Source: Persicitalea jodogahamensis
GTDB lineage: Bacteria > Bacteroidota > Bacteroidia > Cytophagales > Spirosomataceae
Assembly (NCBI RefSeq): GCF_014651615.1
Contig: NZ_BMXF01000006.1
Span: 62,001 to 126,000, forward strand
DNA length: 64,000 nt
Direction: 5' to 3'
The notes beneath the pieces are model-generated. The model was not told where the DNA came from. It did no database searches and saw nothing but the letters and a program-made list of their open reading frames with translations. The translations under genes and the position numbers were made by a program. Shown here one piece after another: positions 1 to 7,909 of the stretch; within the stretch, counting starts at the first letter, position 1; each line of letters opens with the position of its first letter.

Positions 1-1
1 C

Positions 2-1345
2 AAATATTTACTGGCAGCCAGCTTTCGGGTTGATGGTAGTTCTTACTTCGCTCCGGGCAATAAGTGGGGGTACTTCCCTTCGGCTTCGGTGGGCTGGATT
101 GTGTCTGAGGAGAGTTTCATGAAAAGTGTAAACTGGCTTACGACCCTCAAACTGCGCGGAAGCTACGGGGTGACGGGCAACAACCGGATCGTTGATTTTG
201 CGTTTGTCGATTTGCTTTACAATGCCAATTATCCGCTGGGTGCCGGAACAGGAACGGTGGCCTCGGGTCAAGTACCTTCAAAGGAAATTCTTTCCAACGC
301 CAACATCACCTGGGAGCGCACCTTCCAGTACAACGGAGGTCTGGACGTTGCTCTGTTCAGAAATGCCGTTTCGTTTGCTCTGGATGTTTACCAATCCCAA
401 ACCGACCAATTGCTGCTACGACAAGCCACGCAGGCTTTTACGGGCGTTCCCCAAACCTGGAACAACATCGGTAGCCTGCAAAACAGGGGAATCGAGTTTG
501 AGTTGACTACCAATAATGTCAGAAGGAGTAATTTCGAATGGAGAACTTCTGCTAACATTTCGCGCAACACCAACAAAATATTGGCGCTTGGTTCAGAGTC
601 TCAGTTATTGAATCAGGGCGAGCGTACCGAGCTGTACCTTAACCAGGTAGGTGGTCCGTTGGTGCAATTTATGGGGTACAAAACCGATGGGGTATGGCTT
701 TCACAGAACCAAATTGCCGAGTCGAAACTCACTAGTGCGCTGTCGAACGTCTTTGTACCGGGCGGTTTGAAATTGGTGGACATCAATAACGACGGCAAGC
801 TGGACATCAACGACCGTACCGTCATTGGCAATCCTTACCCGGATTTTATTTGGGGACTCACCAACAATTTCAAAGTAAAAGGCTTTGACCTGAGTTTCAT
901 GCTGCAGGGCTCACAGGGCGGGCAGGTGATAAACGGCGACCCGAACTACAATGAGATCAAGCGTACCAACGCCAACTTCAACACTACCGACAAATGGTTG
1001 AGCCCCCTCAACCCGGGCAATGGCAAAACGCCTTATTACACTTCTGGTTTTAACTGGATGCTGACCGACTACGTGGTGGAAGACGCTTCCTATCAGTCGT
1101 TGAGGGAAGTGATTGTGGGGTACACGCTACCTAAACAGCTGCTCAAAAGAATGCGAATGGGATCGGTGCGCTTCTATGCCAACGCCCAGAACCTCCTCTT
1201 CCTGACGGCCAAAGGGTACCGGGGTTTGAATCCCGAGGCTGCCTCCTCGTCGGGCGTTTACAACACGCCTCTCGTTGACGGGTACCAACGGGGAAGCTAC
1301 CCGATCAATAAGTCATTCCGCTTAGGTGTTGATGTAAGTTTCTAA
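2..1345 (+). CDS. SusC/RagA-family TonB-dependent outer-membrane transporter, C-terminal part
   Basis: Frame 2 is open from the window edge, so the start lies to the left and only the last 447 residues are seen. They show SusC barrel features: a GSSYFAPGNKWGYFPSASVGW stretch near the edge (first part of a typical barrel strand pair), a KLRGSYGVTGN motif, an EF-hand-like DINNDGKLDIND motif around codon 260-275, and a C-terminal aromatic strand ending RLGVDVSF. SusC proteins import oligosaccharides across the outer membrane together with a SusD lid. The next gene is that SusD, 19 bp downstream, followed by a uronate catabolic operon, so the cargo is probably oligouronate. The plug and signal peptide cannot be inspected here. 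Confidence 0.96.
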   Translation, partial: KYLLAASFRVDGSSYFAPGNKWGYFPSASVGWIVSEESFMKSVNWLTTLKLRGSYGVTGNNRIVDFAFVDLLYNANYPLGAGTGTVASGQVPSKEILSNANITWERTFQYNGGLDVALFRNAVSFALDVYQSQTDQLLLRQATQAFTGVPQTWNNIGSLQNRGIEFELTTNNVRRSNFEWRTSANISRNTNKILALGSESQLLNQGERTELYLNQVGGPLVQFMGYKTDGVWLSQNQIAESKLTSALSNVFVPGGLKLVDINNDGKLDINDRTVIGNPYPDFIWGLTNNFKVKGFDLSFMLQGSQGGQVINGDPNYNEIKRTNANFNTTDKWLSPLNPGNGKTPYYTSGFNWMLTDYVVEDASYQSLREVIVGYTLPKQLLKRMRMGSVRFYANAQNLLFLTAKGYRGLNPEAASSSGVYNTPLVDGYQRGSYPINKSFRLGVDVSF

Positions 1346-1364
1346 CCGTCAAAAGACAATAATC

Positions 1365-2915
1365 ATGAAATACATACAATCTTTATTCCTGCTTGTTTGC
1401 CTGGGTCTTGGTGGCTGTGAGAAAGTAATCGATTTGTACCCGCAGTCTAACCTCAACACCGGTACCTACTATTCCACGGTGGATGAAGTCAGGGCTGGTC
1501 TCACGGGCGCCTACAACGGTATGCAAGCCCCGTTGGCAACCGAATGGCAATTGACTGAACTCCGCTCTGATAATTCCAAACAGGGTGTACCCGCCAGTTC
1601 AAGTTCGACCAACCGTGATTTGAGCGATCTGGATATGTTCCTGCCCGCCACGATCCACACTGGAATCTACACGTACTGGCTCACTACGTACAATAACATT
1701 CGGAACGCCAATATCGTATTGCAAAGGCTCGGCGTGGTCTATGACCCTTCGGCCGGAACGCTTTCGTTGCAAAACATCGATATCGCTATCTCTGACACCG
1801 ACCGTAAACAGTTGGCGGGAGAAGCCCTTTTTATCAGAAGTCACCATTACTTCAATTTGGTGCGGCTGTTCGGCGGGGTGTTTTTAGTGCATACGCCCAT
1901 CTCGGCGCAGGAAGCCAAATCGATCAATCGTTCGAGTCCTGTTGATATGTACAAACTGATCGAAGCGGATTTGAAGACCGCCACCACCTACCTGAGCCCT
2001 GCCAAATTTGCCCAAATTACGGGAGCAAACATCGGCCGGGCCAACCAGTGGGCCGCTAAGGCACTATTGGGAAAAGTGTATCTGACCTTGAACAGAAAGG
2101 CGGAAGCAGCCACGCTGTTGCAGGATGTAGTGAGCAATAGCGGCTACGGGCTGCAGGCTTCTTACGCCAGTGTGTTTTCTATCAGCAACGAAATGAACTC
2201 GGAAATCCTCTTCACGGTGCGACACAAGGCGGGCGGTTTGGGACTTGGTTCGAGTTTTGGCAACAGCTTCGCGGCGCTGAACAGCGGCTCGACCATCATC
2301 AATGGTTCCGGCCAGGGCCTCAATACGCCCACTACCGATTTGAACGCGCTGTTCAACGCCAATCCGAAAGATGCGAGAAAAGCCACCAACATCGCCACTT
2401 TCGGTACGGGTACTGCGGCGAGGTTGTATGTTCCCAAGTACCTGAGTCCGGTGGTTTTGTCAAACGATGGTGAAAGTGACTGGCCGGTCATTCGGTTTGC
2501 CGATGTACTGTTGCTGTTGGCCGAAGCACAAGGGTTTACGCCAGAGAGCATTGCCTTGATCAATTTGGTCAGAGCAAGAGCCGGGCTTACGGCGCTGCCT
2601 TCCACGGTCAATAGTGTGGCAACTTTTGAGCAGGCTTTGGCAGAAGAAAGACGCCTCGAACTGGCTTTTGAAAATCACCGATTCTTTGATTTGTTACGAT
2701 ACAATACTACCCTGACCACCATTAAAGCGGTGGACGTATTGAAAGATCATTTTGCGGCAGAATACGCCTCGCACTACGCCCAATACCCTGCCCCAATTCT
2801 GACATTGCCCCAGTTGCAGGCCAATGTTACAGCCGATAAATTGCTATTGCCCATACCACAGCGTGAAATCGACACGAACCCATCGCTGACTATCGCGCAG
2901 AATACCGGGTACTGA
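1365..2915 (+). CDS. SusD/RagB-family nutrient-binding outer-membrane lipoprotein
   Basis: The 516-residue protein starts with a lipoprotein signal, LGLGGC with the lipid-bearing Cys at residue 18. It then has the SusD pattern: TGAYNGMQ, a long TPR-like helical body with LAGEALFIRSHHYFNLVRLFGG, and the closing motifs FADVLLLLAEAQ, RRLELAFENHRFFDLLRY and LLLPIPQREIDTNPSL. SusD caps the SusC channel at the cell surface and binds the glycan. It lies 19 bp behind the truncated SusC and 34 bp before the KdgF-type cupin, so all are probably cotranscribed. Family is certain; the ligand (alginate or pectin oligouronide) is inferred from the downstream enzymes. Confidence 0.97.
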   Translation: MKYIQSLFLLVCLGLGGCEKVIDLYPQSNLNTGTYYSTVDEVRAGLTGAYNGMQAPLATEWQLTELRSDNSKQGVPASSSSTNRDLSDLDMFLPATIHTGIYTYWLTTYNNIRNANIVLQRLGVVYDPSAGTLSLQNIDIAISDTDRKQLAGEALFIRSHHYFNLVRLFGGVFLVHTPISAQEAKSINRSSPVDMYKLIEADLKTATTYLSPAKFAQITGANIGRANQWAAKALLGKVYLTLNRKAEAATLLQDVVSNSGYGLQASYASVFSISNEMNSEILFTVRHKAGGLGLGSSFGNSFAALNSGSTIINGSGQGLNTPTTDLNALFNANPKDARKATNIATFGTGTAARLYVPKYLSPVVLSNDGESDWPVIRFADVLLLLAEAQGFTPESIALINLVRARAGLTALPSTVNSVATFEQALAEERRLELAFENHRFFDLLRYNTTLTTIKAVDVLKDHFAAEYASHYAQYPAPILTLPQLQANVTADKLLLPIPQREIDTNPSLTIAQNTGY

Positions 2916-2949
2916 CCAAGATTTTTTTTCAACTAAAACAACTGAATAA

Positions 2950-3339
2950 ATGAACTACGTAAGTGAAGTGTTTATAGCCGATCAAGACCTCGATTGGGAA
3001 GTGGTAGGGAACGGTGTCCGCCGCAAGATCATGGCCTACGACGACCTTATCATGTTAGTGAAAGCTGAATTCCAGGAAGGGAGCATCGGGCCGATTCACG
3101 ACCATCACCATAGCCAGGTTACCTACGTGGAGAGCGGGGCTTTTGAAGTGACGATCGGGTCCAAAAAGAAAGTACTTAAAACCAACGATGCTTTTTATAT
3201 TCCGCCACACACTCCCCACGGAGCCCTCTGCCTGGAAGCGGGCGTGTTGCTCGACGTGTTCAGCCCGATCCGTGAGGATTTCATGACTACCAAAATCACC
3301 AACCCCGAGGAAGAAGTCGAATCTTCTGCGACCAACTAA
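2950..3339 (+). CDS. kdgF: KdgF-type cupin, unsaturated uronate linearisation
   Basis: This is a 129-residue single-cupin cytoplasmic protein with no signal peptide. KdgF converts the 4,5-unsaturated monouronates made by pectin and alginate lyases into the open-chain keto sugar that feeds the KDG pathway. The sequence shows an HxHxxxQ metal site (H50, H52, Q56) and the second-motif His H90 in PPHTPHG. It also has the D-x-F-xxx-R triad (D102, F104, R108), matching residues I recall as functionally important in characterised KdgF proteins. It sits between SusD and an MFS transporter (9-bp gap), followed by KDG kinase and KDPG aldolase, which is the expected context. Other small cupins share the fold, but motif and context together make KdgF the best call. 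Confidence 0.9.
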   Translation: MNYVSEVFIADQDLDWEVVGNGVRRKIMAYDDLIMLVKAEFQEGSIGPIHDHHHSQVTYVESGAFEVTIGSKKKVLKTNDAFYIPPHTPHGALCLEAGVLLDVFSPIREDFMTTKITNPEEEVESSATN

Positions 3340-3348
3340 ACCGACCCT

Positions 3349-4683
3349 ATGAAAAACCTACCAACTTCCGAGTCTGCTCCCGTTTCTACATCTCCCGAAG
3401 TAGAGCCCGAAGGCAAGGTGCAAGGCCTGCGCTGGTGGATCATCGGCCTGATCGCCCTGGCCACTATCATCAACTACATCGACCGCAACGCGCTGGCGGT
3501 CATGTGGCCGGGCATTGCCGACGATCTGCAACTGGACAAAGAGCAGTACGCGCTGGTGGTGTCGTTCTTCATGGTTGCCTACGGCATCAGCCAAACCGTA
3601 TCGGGTCGGTTGTTCGACCGGGTCGGTACGCGGCTGGGCTTCGTACTTTCCATCGGCCTGTGGTCGGTGGCTGCGGCCCTGCATGCCGTGGCCCGTGGAC
3701 TTGGTTCCTTCGCCCTGTTCCGGGCGTTACTCGGATTAGGCGAAGCAGGCAACTGGCCGGGTGCCACCAAGTCCAACGCCGAATGGTTTCCGGTGCGGGA
3801 ACGGGCCTTTGCCCAAGGGCTGTTCAACGCCGGTGCTGCGCTGGGCGCGGTCATTTCAGCGCCCCTGATTGCCTACTTCTACGGGAGCTTGGGCTGGCGG
3901 GGTACTTTTCTGCTCATCGGTGCCATAGGGCTGCTGTGGATTATTCCCTGGTGGCTGATCAACAAGGCCTCACCCGACAAACACCCCTGGCTTTCGAAGG
4001 CTGAGCGGACTTACATCCTGGACGGACAACCGCCCGAAGTCATCCAAAATGATCCGGGACTGTCGGTCAAGAAACTACTGGGTTTTAAGCAATCCTGGGC
4101 AGTGATACTTTCCCGTTTCTTTTTGGACCCCATCTGGTGGCTTTTCATTAGCTGGCTGCCCATTTATCTGAACGATGAGTTCGGGTTCGATATCAAGCAA
4201 ATTGGTGCGTTCGCATGGTTCCCCTACGTGGGAGCCGCGATTGGCAGCATCGGCGGCGGTTTGCTGGTGGGATGGCTGATCCGCAAAGGCTGGCCGGTCA
4301 TCAAGGCCCGTAAACTGTGCGTCGGGCTGGGTGGATTGCTCATGCTACCCGCTTTGATTGTGAGCGCCTTCGTGCGCAGCCCCGAAGAAGCCATGATGGC
4401 TATATTCGTCGCCCTGCTCGGGTTTCAGATCGCCATTGGCAATATCCAGACCCTGCCTTCTGATTTCTTCTCCGGGAAGTCGGTCGGAACACTGGCGGGC
4501 ATCAGTGGCACCAGTGCCGTATTCGGTGTTTTGATCACAACCTGGCTCGTACCTTACATGACCCAGGAAAGCTATACATCCTTTTTCGGTATGGCGGCCC
4601 TGCTGGTGCCCCTGGGCGTAGGCGCGGTTTACCTGCTAAGCGGATCGGGAAAGCCTACCATAGAACCTTCTGATGCTGTATAA
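3349..4683 (+). CDS. MFS transporter, ACS family (hexuronate/uronate uptake)
   Basis: This is a 444-residue, 12-helix major facilitator. The first helix begins GLRWWIIGLIALATIINYIDR, the hallmark of the anion:cation symporter (ExuT/GudP-like) branch, including the NYIDR motif. Further family motifs are GRLFDRVGTRLGF in the loop between helices 2 and 3 and LGEAGNWPGATKSNAEWFP around helix 4-5. It lies 9 bp after kdgF and 12 bp before the KDG kinase. The likely role is inner-membrane uptake of unsaturated uronate monomers or their linear keto forms (DEH/DKI), which then meet KdgF and the kinase. Substrate is inferred from family and neighbours; sugar acids such as glucuronate are possible alternatives. 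Confidence 0.93.
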   Translation: MKNLPTSESAPVSTSPEVEPEGKVQGLRWWIIGLIALATIINYIDRNALAVMWPGIADDLQLDKEQYALVVSFFMVAYGISQTVSGRLFDRVGTRLGFVLSIGLWSVAAALHAVARGLGSFALFRALLGLGEAGNWPGATKSNAEWFPVRERAFAQGLFNAGAALGAVISAPLIAYFYGSLGWRGTFLLIGAIGLLWIIPWWLINKASPDKHPWLSKAERTYILDGQPPEVIQNDPGLSVKKLLGFKQSWAVILSRFFLDPIWWLFISWLPIYLNDEFGFDIKQIGAFAWFPYVGAAIGSIGGGLLVGWLIRKGWPVIKARKLCVGLGGLLMLPALIVSAFVRSPEEAMMAIFVALLGFQIAIGNIQTLPSDFFSGKSVGTLAGISGTSAVFGVLITTWLVPYMTQESYTSFFGMAALLVPLGVGAVYLLSGSGKPTIEPSDAV

Positions 4684-4695
4684 ACGGTTTGCCTC

Positions 4696-5727
4696 ATGAA
4701 AGCTGAAATATGCTCTTTCGGGGAGGTGCTGCTGCGGTTCTCCCCGGCACCGCAGGGCGAATGGATTCGTCAGGGTACCCTGCCGGTCTTTGTAGGCGGG
4801 GCCGAGCTCAATGTGGCCACTGCGCTGGCCCGCTGGGACCTGCCCGTGGCTTACTGCTCGGCTTTGCCCAGAAATCCACTGGCCGATGACATCATCGACT
4901 ACGTTGAAAGTAGGGGAATAGACCCGACACCCATCCTTCGTTCCGGGCAGCGGATCGGCAGCTACTATCTCACGCAGGGCGGCGATCTTAAGCAGGGAGG
5001 CGTTCACTATGACCGGAATTATTCATCCTTTTCGGACCTGGACGCCAACCAGGTGGATTGGCAGCCGATCCTGCAAGACAAGAAGTGGTTGCACCTGAGC
5101 GCGATCAGCCCGGCCCTCAATGCCGGCGTGGCCCGGGCCTGCAAGGAATTGGTAGTGGCCGCTTCGGAGAGGGGGATAACTATTTCCATGGATCTGAATC
5201 ACCGGGCGCAGCTCTGGAACTACGGCTCGACTCCTGCCGAAGTGATGCCGGACCTGGTGGAACATTGCGATGTCGTGATGGGAAACATTTGGTCGGCTCA
5301 CGCTTTGCTGGGGATACCGCTGGATACCGACATCCATGCCAAAGGCAAGCGCTCCCACTACGTGGAGCACGCCCAGGCCACGGCAGAGGCCTTGCAAAGC
5401 CGATTCCCGCGATGCAAGGTGATCGCCAACACGTTTCGGTTCGATGCTCCGCCTACCGGACTCCGGTACTTCGCCACGCTCGATGTGGATGGAAAACAGT
5501 ACGTCTCGCCGGAGTTGCAAACCCCCTCCGTGGTTGACAAAATCGGGAGCGGTGACTGTTTCATGGCGGGCCTTATGTATGGGCTTTACCACCAGCATGC
5601 CCCCCAGGAAGTAATCGACTTTGCCGCTAATGCGGCATTTGGCAAATTACAGGAGAAAGGGGACGCTACGCAGCAGACTGTCGATGATATCCAAAATCGT
5701 ATGGCTGCACCATCGCCCGCCTTATAA
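4696..5727 (+). CDS. kdgK: 2-keto-3-deoxygluconate kinase (PfkB family)
   Basis: The 343-residue ribokinase-fold sugar kinase phosphorylates KDG to KDPG with ATP. The N-terminal half has the substrate-side motif VGGAELNVATALARW (around residues 33-47). The C-terminal PfkB signature reads DKIGSGDCFMAG, with the anion hole G284-S-G and the catalytic base D287; the usual GAGD is GSGD here. MDLNHRAQLW (around 165-175) is the strand typical of KDG kinases. The gene lies between the transporter and the KDPG aldolase with 12-bp gaps on both sides, so KDPG made here is cleaved by the next enzyme. The ATG start is supported by the immediate AEICSFGEVLLRF strand. Another PfkB sugar specificity is unlikely given the aldolase. 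Confidence 0.93.
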   Translation: MKAEICSFGEVLLRFSPAPQGEWIRQGTLPVFVGGAELNVATALARWDLPVAYCSALPRNPLADDIIDYVESRGIDPTPILRSGQRIGSYYLTQGGDLKQGGVHYDRNYSSFSDLDANQVDWQPILQDKKWLHLSAISPALNAGVARACKELVVAASERGITISMDLNHRAQLWNYGSTPAEVMPDLVEHCDVVMGNIWSAHALLGIPLDTDIHAKGKRSHYVEHAQATAEALQSRFPRCKVIANTFRFDAPPTGLRYFATLDVDGKQYVSPELQTPSVVDKIGSGDCFMAGLMYGLYHQHAPQEVIDFAANAAFGKLQEKGDATQQTVDDIQNRMAAPSPAL

Positions 5728-5739
5728 TTTTATTCAAAA

Positions 5740-6393
5740 ATGACTCCCGAAGCAGCACTTGAATTAATTATCGAGCATCCGATTGTCCCTGTCTTCTACC
5801 ACGAAGATGCCGGATACGCCCGGAAAATTGTCGAAGCCTGCTACCAGGGCGGACTTCGGGTGTTCGAATTCACTAATCGTGGAACAAATGCCCTGTCGGT
5901 TTTTACCGACCTCGTCCGGTTCGTGCGGTACCGTTGCCCCGGGATGGCGCTGGGCATCGGTACCATCCTGACCCCAGAGGACGCCCTGGGCTTCCTTGAT
6001 GCGGGAGCTGACTTCGTGGTGCAGCCGGTGACTACGGCTGCGGTGGGAGAACTTTGCCGGGAACGGGACATCCTGTGGGTACCTGCGGGCACCACGCTGA
6101 ACGAGATATTTCATGCCACCCAGCTTGGGGCAAGCCTGGTAAAAATTTTTCCCGGCAATGTCGTAGGGCCTGCCTTTGTCAAAGCCATTAAAGGCCCTTT
6201 ACCGTGGTTAAAGCTCATGGTGACGGGCGGGGTGGAACCTACCACCCAAAGCCTGGAAGCCTGGTTTGGGGTGGGGGCGACCGCCGTCGGCCTAGGCTCC
6301 CAGCTCTTTGCGGATGCCGATCCAGCAGCAATCAATAAGCGGATTGCCACATTACTCAATGACACCTCTCACCTTTATTTGAATCAAGCCTAG
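5740..6393 (+). CDS. eda: KDPG / 4-hydroxy-2-oxoglutarate aldolase
   Basis: The 217-residue class I aldolase splits KDPG into pyruvate and glyceraldehyde-3-phosphate. The visible active site is FEFTNRG (E43, R47), GIGTI (T75) and the Schiff-base lysine K135 in SLVKIFPGN; the phosphate-binding glycine loop TGGV and GLGSQLF follow. Length is normal for the family. It starts 12 bp after kdgK and ends 9 bp before the bisphosphatase, so it is the middle step of one transcript: KdgF product, (reductase), KdgK, Eda, central metabolism. The DEH reductase expected between KdgF and KdgK is not in this window. Confidence 0.95.
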   Translation: MTPEAALELIIEHPIVPVFYHEDAGYARKIVEACYQGGLRVFEFTNRGTNALSVFTDLVRFVRYRCPGMALGIGTILTPEDALGFLDAGADFVVQPVTTAAVGELCRERDILWVPAGTTLNEIFHATQLGASLVKIFPGNVVGPAFVKAIKGPLPWLKLMVTGGVEPTTQSLEAWFGVGATAVGLGSQLFADADPAAINKRIATLLNDTSHLYLNQA

Positions 6394-6402
6394 CTTCATT
6401 TC

Positions 6403-7419
6403 ATGGAAATCACCAATTCACACCCTTTGGCGTTATCCGTAGGGGTTACGCTGGACCGTTACATCATGCATCGGCAAATGGCGTTCCCTTATGCTTCGGG
6501 CGACCTCTCTCAATTGCTGCGGGATATTGCCTTGGCCGGGAAAATCATTCACCGCGAAGTGAATCGGGCCGGACTTATTGATCTGACGGGTGAAATGGGT
6601 GTCGAAAACGTGCAGGGAGAAAGCCAGCAAAAGCTGGATATGATCGCCGATATCCGTTTCTACCGGGCCTTACGAAATGGAGGAGAAGCCTGTGCTATCA
6701 TTTCGGAGGAGGAGGAGGAAATCATCCATACCGGAAATGACAATGGAAAATATGTTGTGGCCATCGATCCGTTGGACGGCTCCTCCAACATCGACGTAAA
6801 CGTCTCCATTGGTACCATTTTCTCCATATACCGGCGCACTACTCCGGTGGGTAGTAAGGCTACCCTGGATGATTTCATGCAGGGCGGCCGCAAACAGGTA
6901 GCGGCTGGGTACATCCTGTATGGTTCCTCAACAATCATGGTGTACACCACCGGTCATAGCGTAAACGGTTTCACGTATGATGCTTCTCTGGGTGAATTCA
7001 TTCTTTCGCATCCGGATATGCGGAGCCCCGCTGATGGTCAGATATATTCGTATAACGATGGTTACCTGCCGGAATTTCCGGACGGGGTTCAGCACTATTT
7101 GAGTGAATGCCGTAAGAGACGATACAGTGCCCGTTATATCGGTTCGCTGGTCGCTGATTTTCACAGGAACCTGATCAAAGGCGGGATATACCTGTATCCC
7201 GCCACGAAGAAAAATCCCGAAGGCAAACTCAGGCTTCTCTATGAAGCTTATCCCCTGGCATTTATCGCCGAAAGAGCAGGCTGCCTGGCCGTTTCTCAAG
7301 AGCATTCAATTCTGGATATTGACCCAGTAAGCTTGCATCAGCGCACGCCTCTGTTTATCGGGTCCCAGACAATGGTAGAGGAATTGGTAAGTACAAATTC
7401 TCGGCAGCCCATGCTTTGA
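6403..7419 (+). CDS. fbp: Class I fructose-1,6-bisphosphatase
   Basis: The 338-residue enzyme hydrolyses fructose-1,6-bisphosphate in gluconeogenesis. The class I metal site is clear: EEEEE at about residues 105-109, then [10 protein letters not shown] with D122 and D125, followed by [10 protein letters not shown]. Further family motifs are [25 protein letters not shown] (around 246-262, substrate phosphate) and [20 protein letters not shown]-like [19 protein letters not shown]. It sits 9 bp after eda and is the last gene before a terminator at 7552. A dedicated FBPase in a uronate operon makes sense because uronate breakdown yields only triose phosphate and pyruvate, so hexose phosphates must be remade. 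Whether another fbp exists in the genome cannot be seen. Confidence 0.96.
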   Translation: MEITNSHPLALSVGVTLDRYIMHRQMAFPYASGDLSQLLRDIALAGKIIHREVNRAGLIDLTGEMGVENVQGESQQKLDMIADIRFYRALRNGGEACAIISEEEEEIIHTGNDNGKYVVAIDPLDGSSNIDVNVSIGTIFSIYRRTTPVGSKATLDDFMQGGRKQVAAGYILYGSSTIMVYTTGHSVNGFTYDASLGEFILSHPDMRSPADGQIYSYNDGYLPEFPDGVQHYLSECRKRRYSARYIGSLVADFHRNLIKGGIYLYPATKKNPEGKLRLLYEAYPLAFIAERAGCLAVSQEHSILDIDPVSLHQRTPLFIGSQTMVEELVSTNSRQPML

Positions 7420-7551
7420 CATAATCCCCTGCAACTTCGCCCGGTACAAAGGTTCTGGATGTCAAAACGCAATCTTCGCGACGCTAACCCGGGAACCCGC
7501 TAGGGGCTCAGCTATTGGAATAAAACGTGAATTAACATCATGTTAAACATG

Positions 7552-7580
7552 ACTCAGGCATTATAACGGCCTGAGTTTTT
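7552..7580 (+). terminator. Rho-independent terminator after fbp
   Basis: An 8-bp perfect stem (ACTCAGGC at 7552-7559 with GCCTGAGT at 7569-7576) encloses a 9-nt loop and runs into a T tract followed by a further TATT. It ends the uronate operon 133 bp after fbp and separates it from the next susC unit. Confidence 0.88.
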
Positions 7581-7705
7581 TATTGGTTACCCCGGGTTCT
7601 CTATTGCTTTTTAGCTGGAAAGCAAATTCACACTAGTCTGTTTTTTTGGTGACGGCCACATATTCGTGGTATTTTTCTAATTTTTTCAAATTTAATTTTA
7701 TTTTA

Positions 7706-7743
7706 TGATAACGTTACCGGTAACGATACCGGTAACGTTATCA
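7706..7743. promoter_or_regulatory. CCGG-centred double palindrome, probable LacI-type operator
   Basis: Two 17-bp perfect inverted arms (7706-7722 and 7727-7743) flank the 4-nt spacer ACGA. Each arm is built of two smaller palindromes, TAACGTTA and TACCGGTA. The larger palindrome CGTTACCGGTAACG (7712-7725) is itself perfect. The two CCGG cores are 12 bp apart, about one helical turn. CG-centred palindromes of this kind are typical of LacI/GalR-family operators; this assignment is inference. It lies 55 bp upstream of the -33 box of the susC promoter. A hairpin in RNA or DNA is an alternative, but no T run follows. Confidence 0.6.
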
Positions 7744-7798
7744 GTCGCTTTTTGCTCATCTTAATTGTACTTTAAAAAGAATAGCTAGGCTTTTTCTC

Positions 7799-7829
7799 TT
7801 TGTTGGGCCGTTGTTTTCCTATATCTTTG
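7799..7829 (+). promoter_or_regulatory. Bacteroidota housekeeping promoter for susC (7910)
   Basis: TTTG (7799-7802), exactly 19 nt, then TATCTTTG (7822-7829). This is a full match to the Bacteroidota -33/-7 consensus TTTG-N19-TANNTTTG. Transcription would start near 7835, giving a leader of about 75 nt. Confidence 0.85.
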
Positions 7830-7909
7830 TAGAGGACAAAGCGAGAATTGCTTCTCTACATTGCTTGTATAAAATATAATTATTTTAATATAGGTTAAAT
7901 TTAAAAACT

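Larger units (their letters stand above)
7420..7909. other. Intergenic control region between the uronate operon and the second susCD unit
   Basis: This 490-bp gap has no credible gene. From left to right it contains about 130 bp with nothing recognised, a rho-independent terminator (7552-7580), a 38-bp palindromic element (7706-7743), a consensus Bacteroidota promoter (7799-7829) and an A+T-rich leader of about 75 bp ending at the susC start. The parts are listed separately. Confidence 0.8.
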
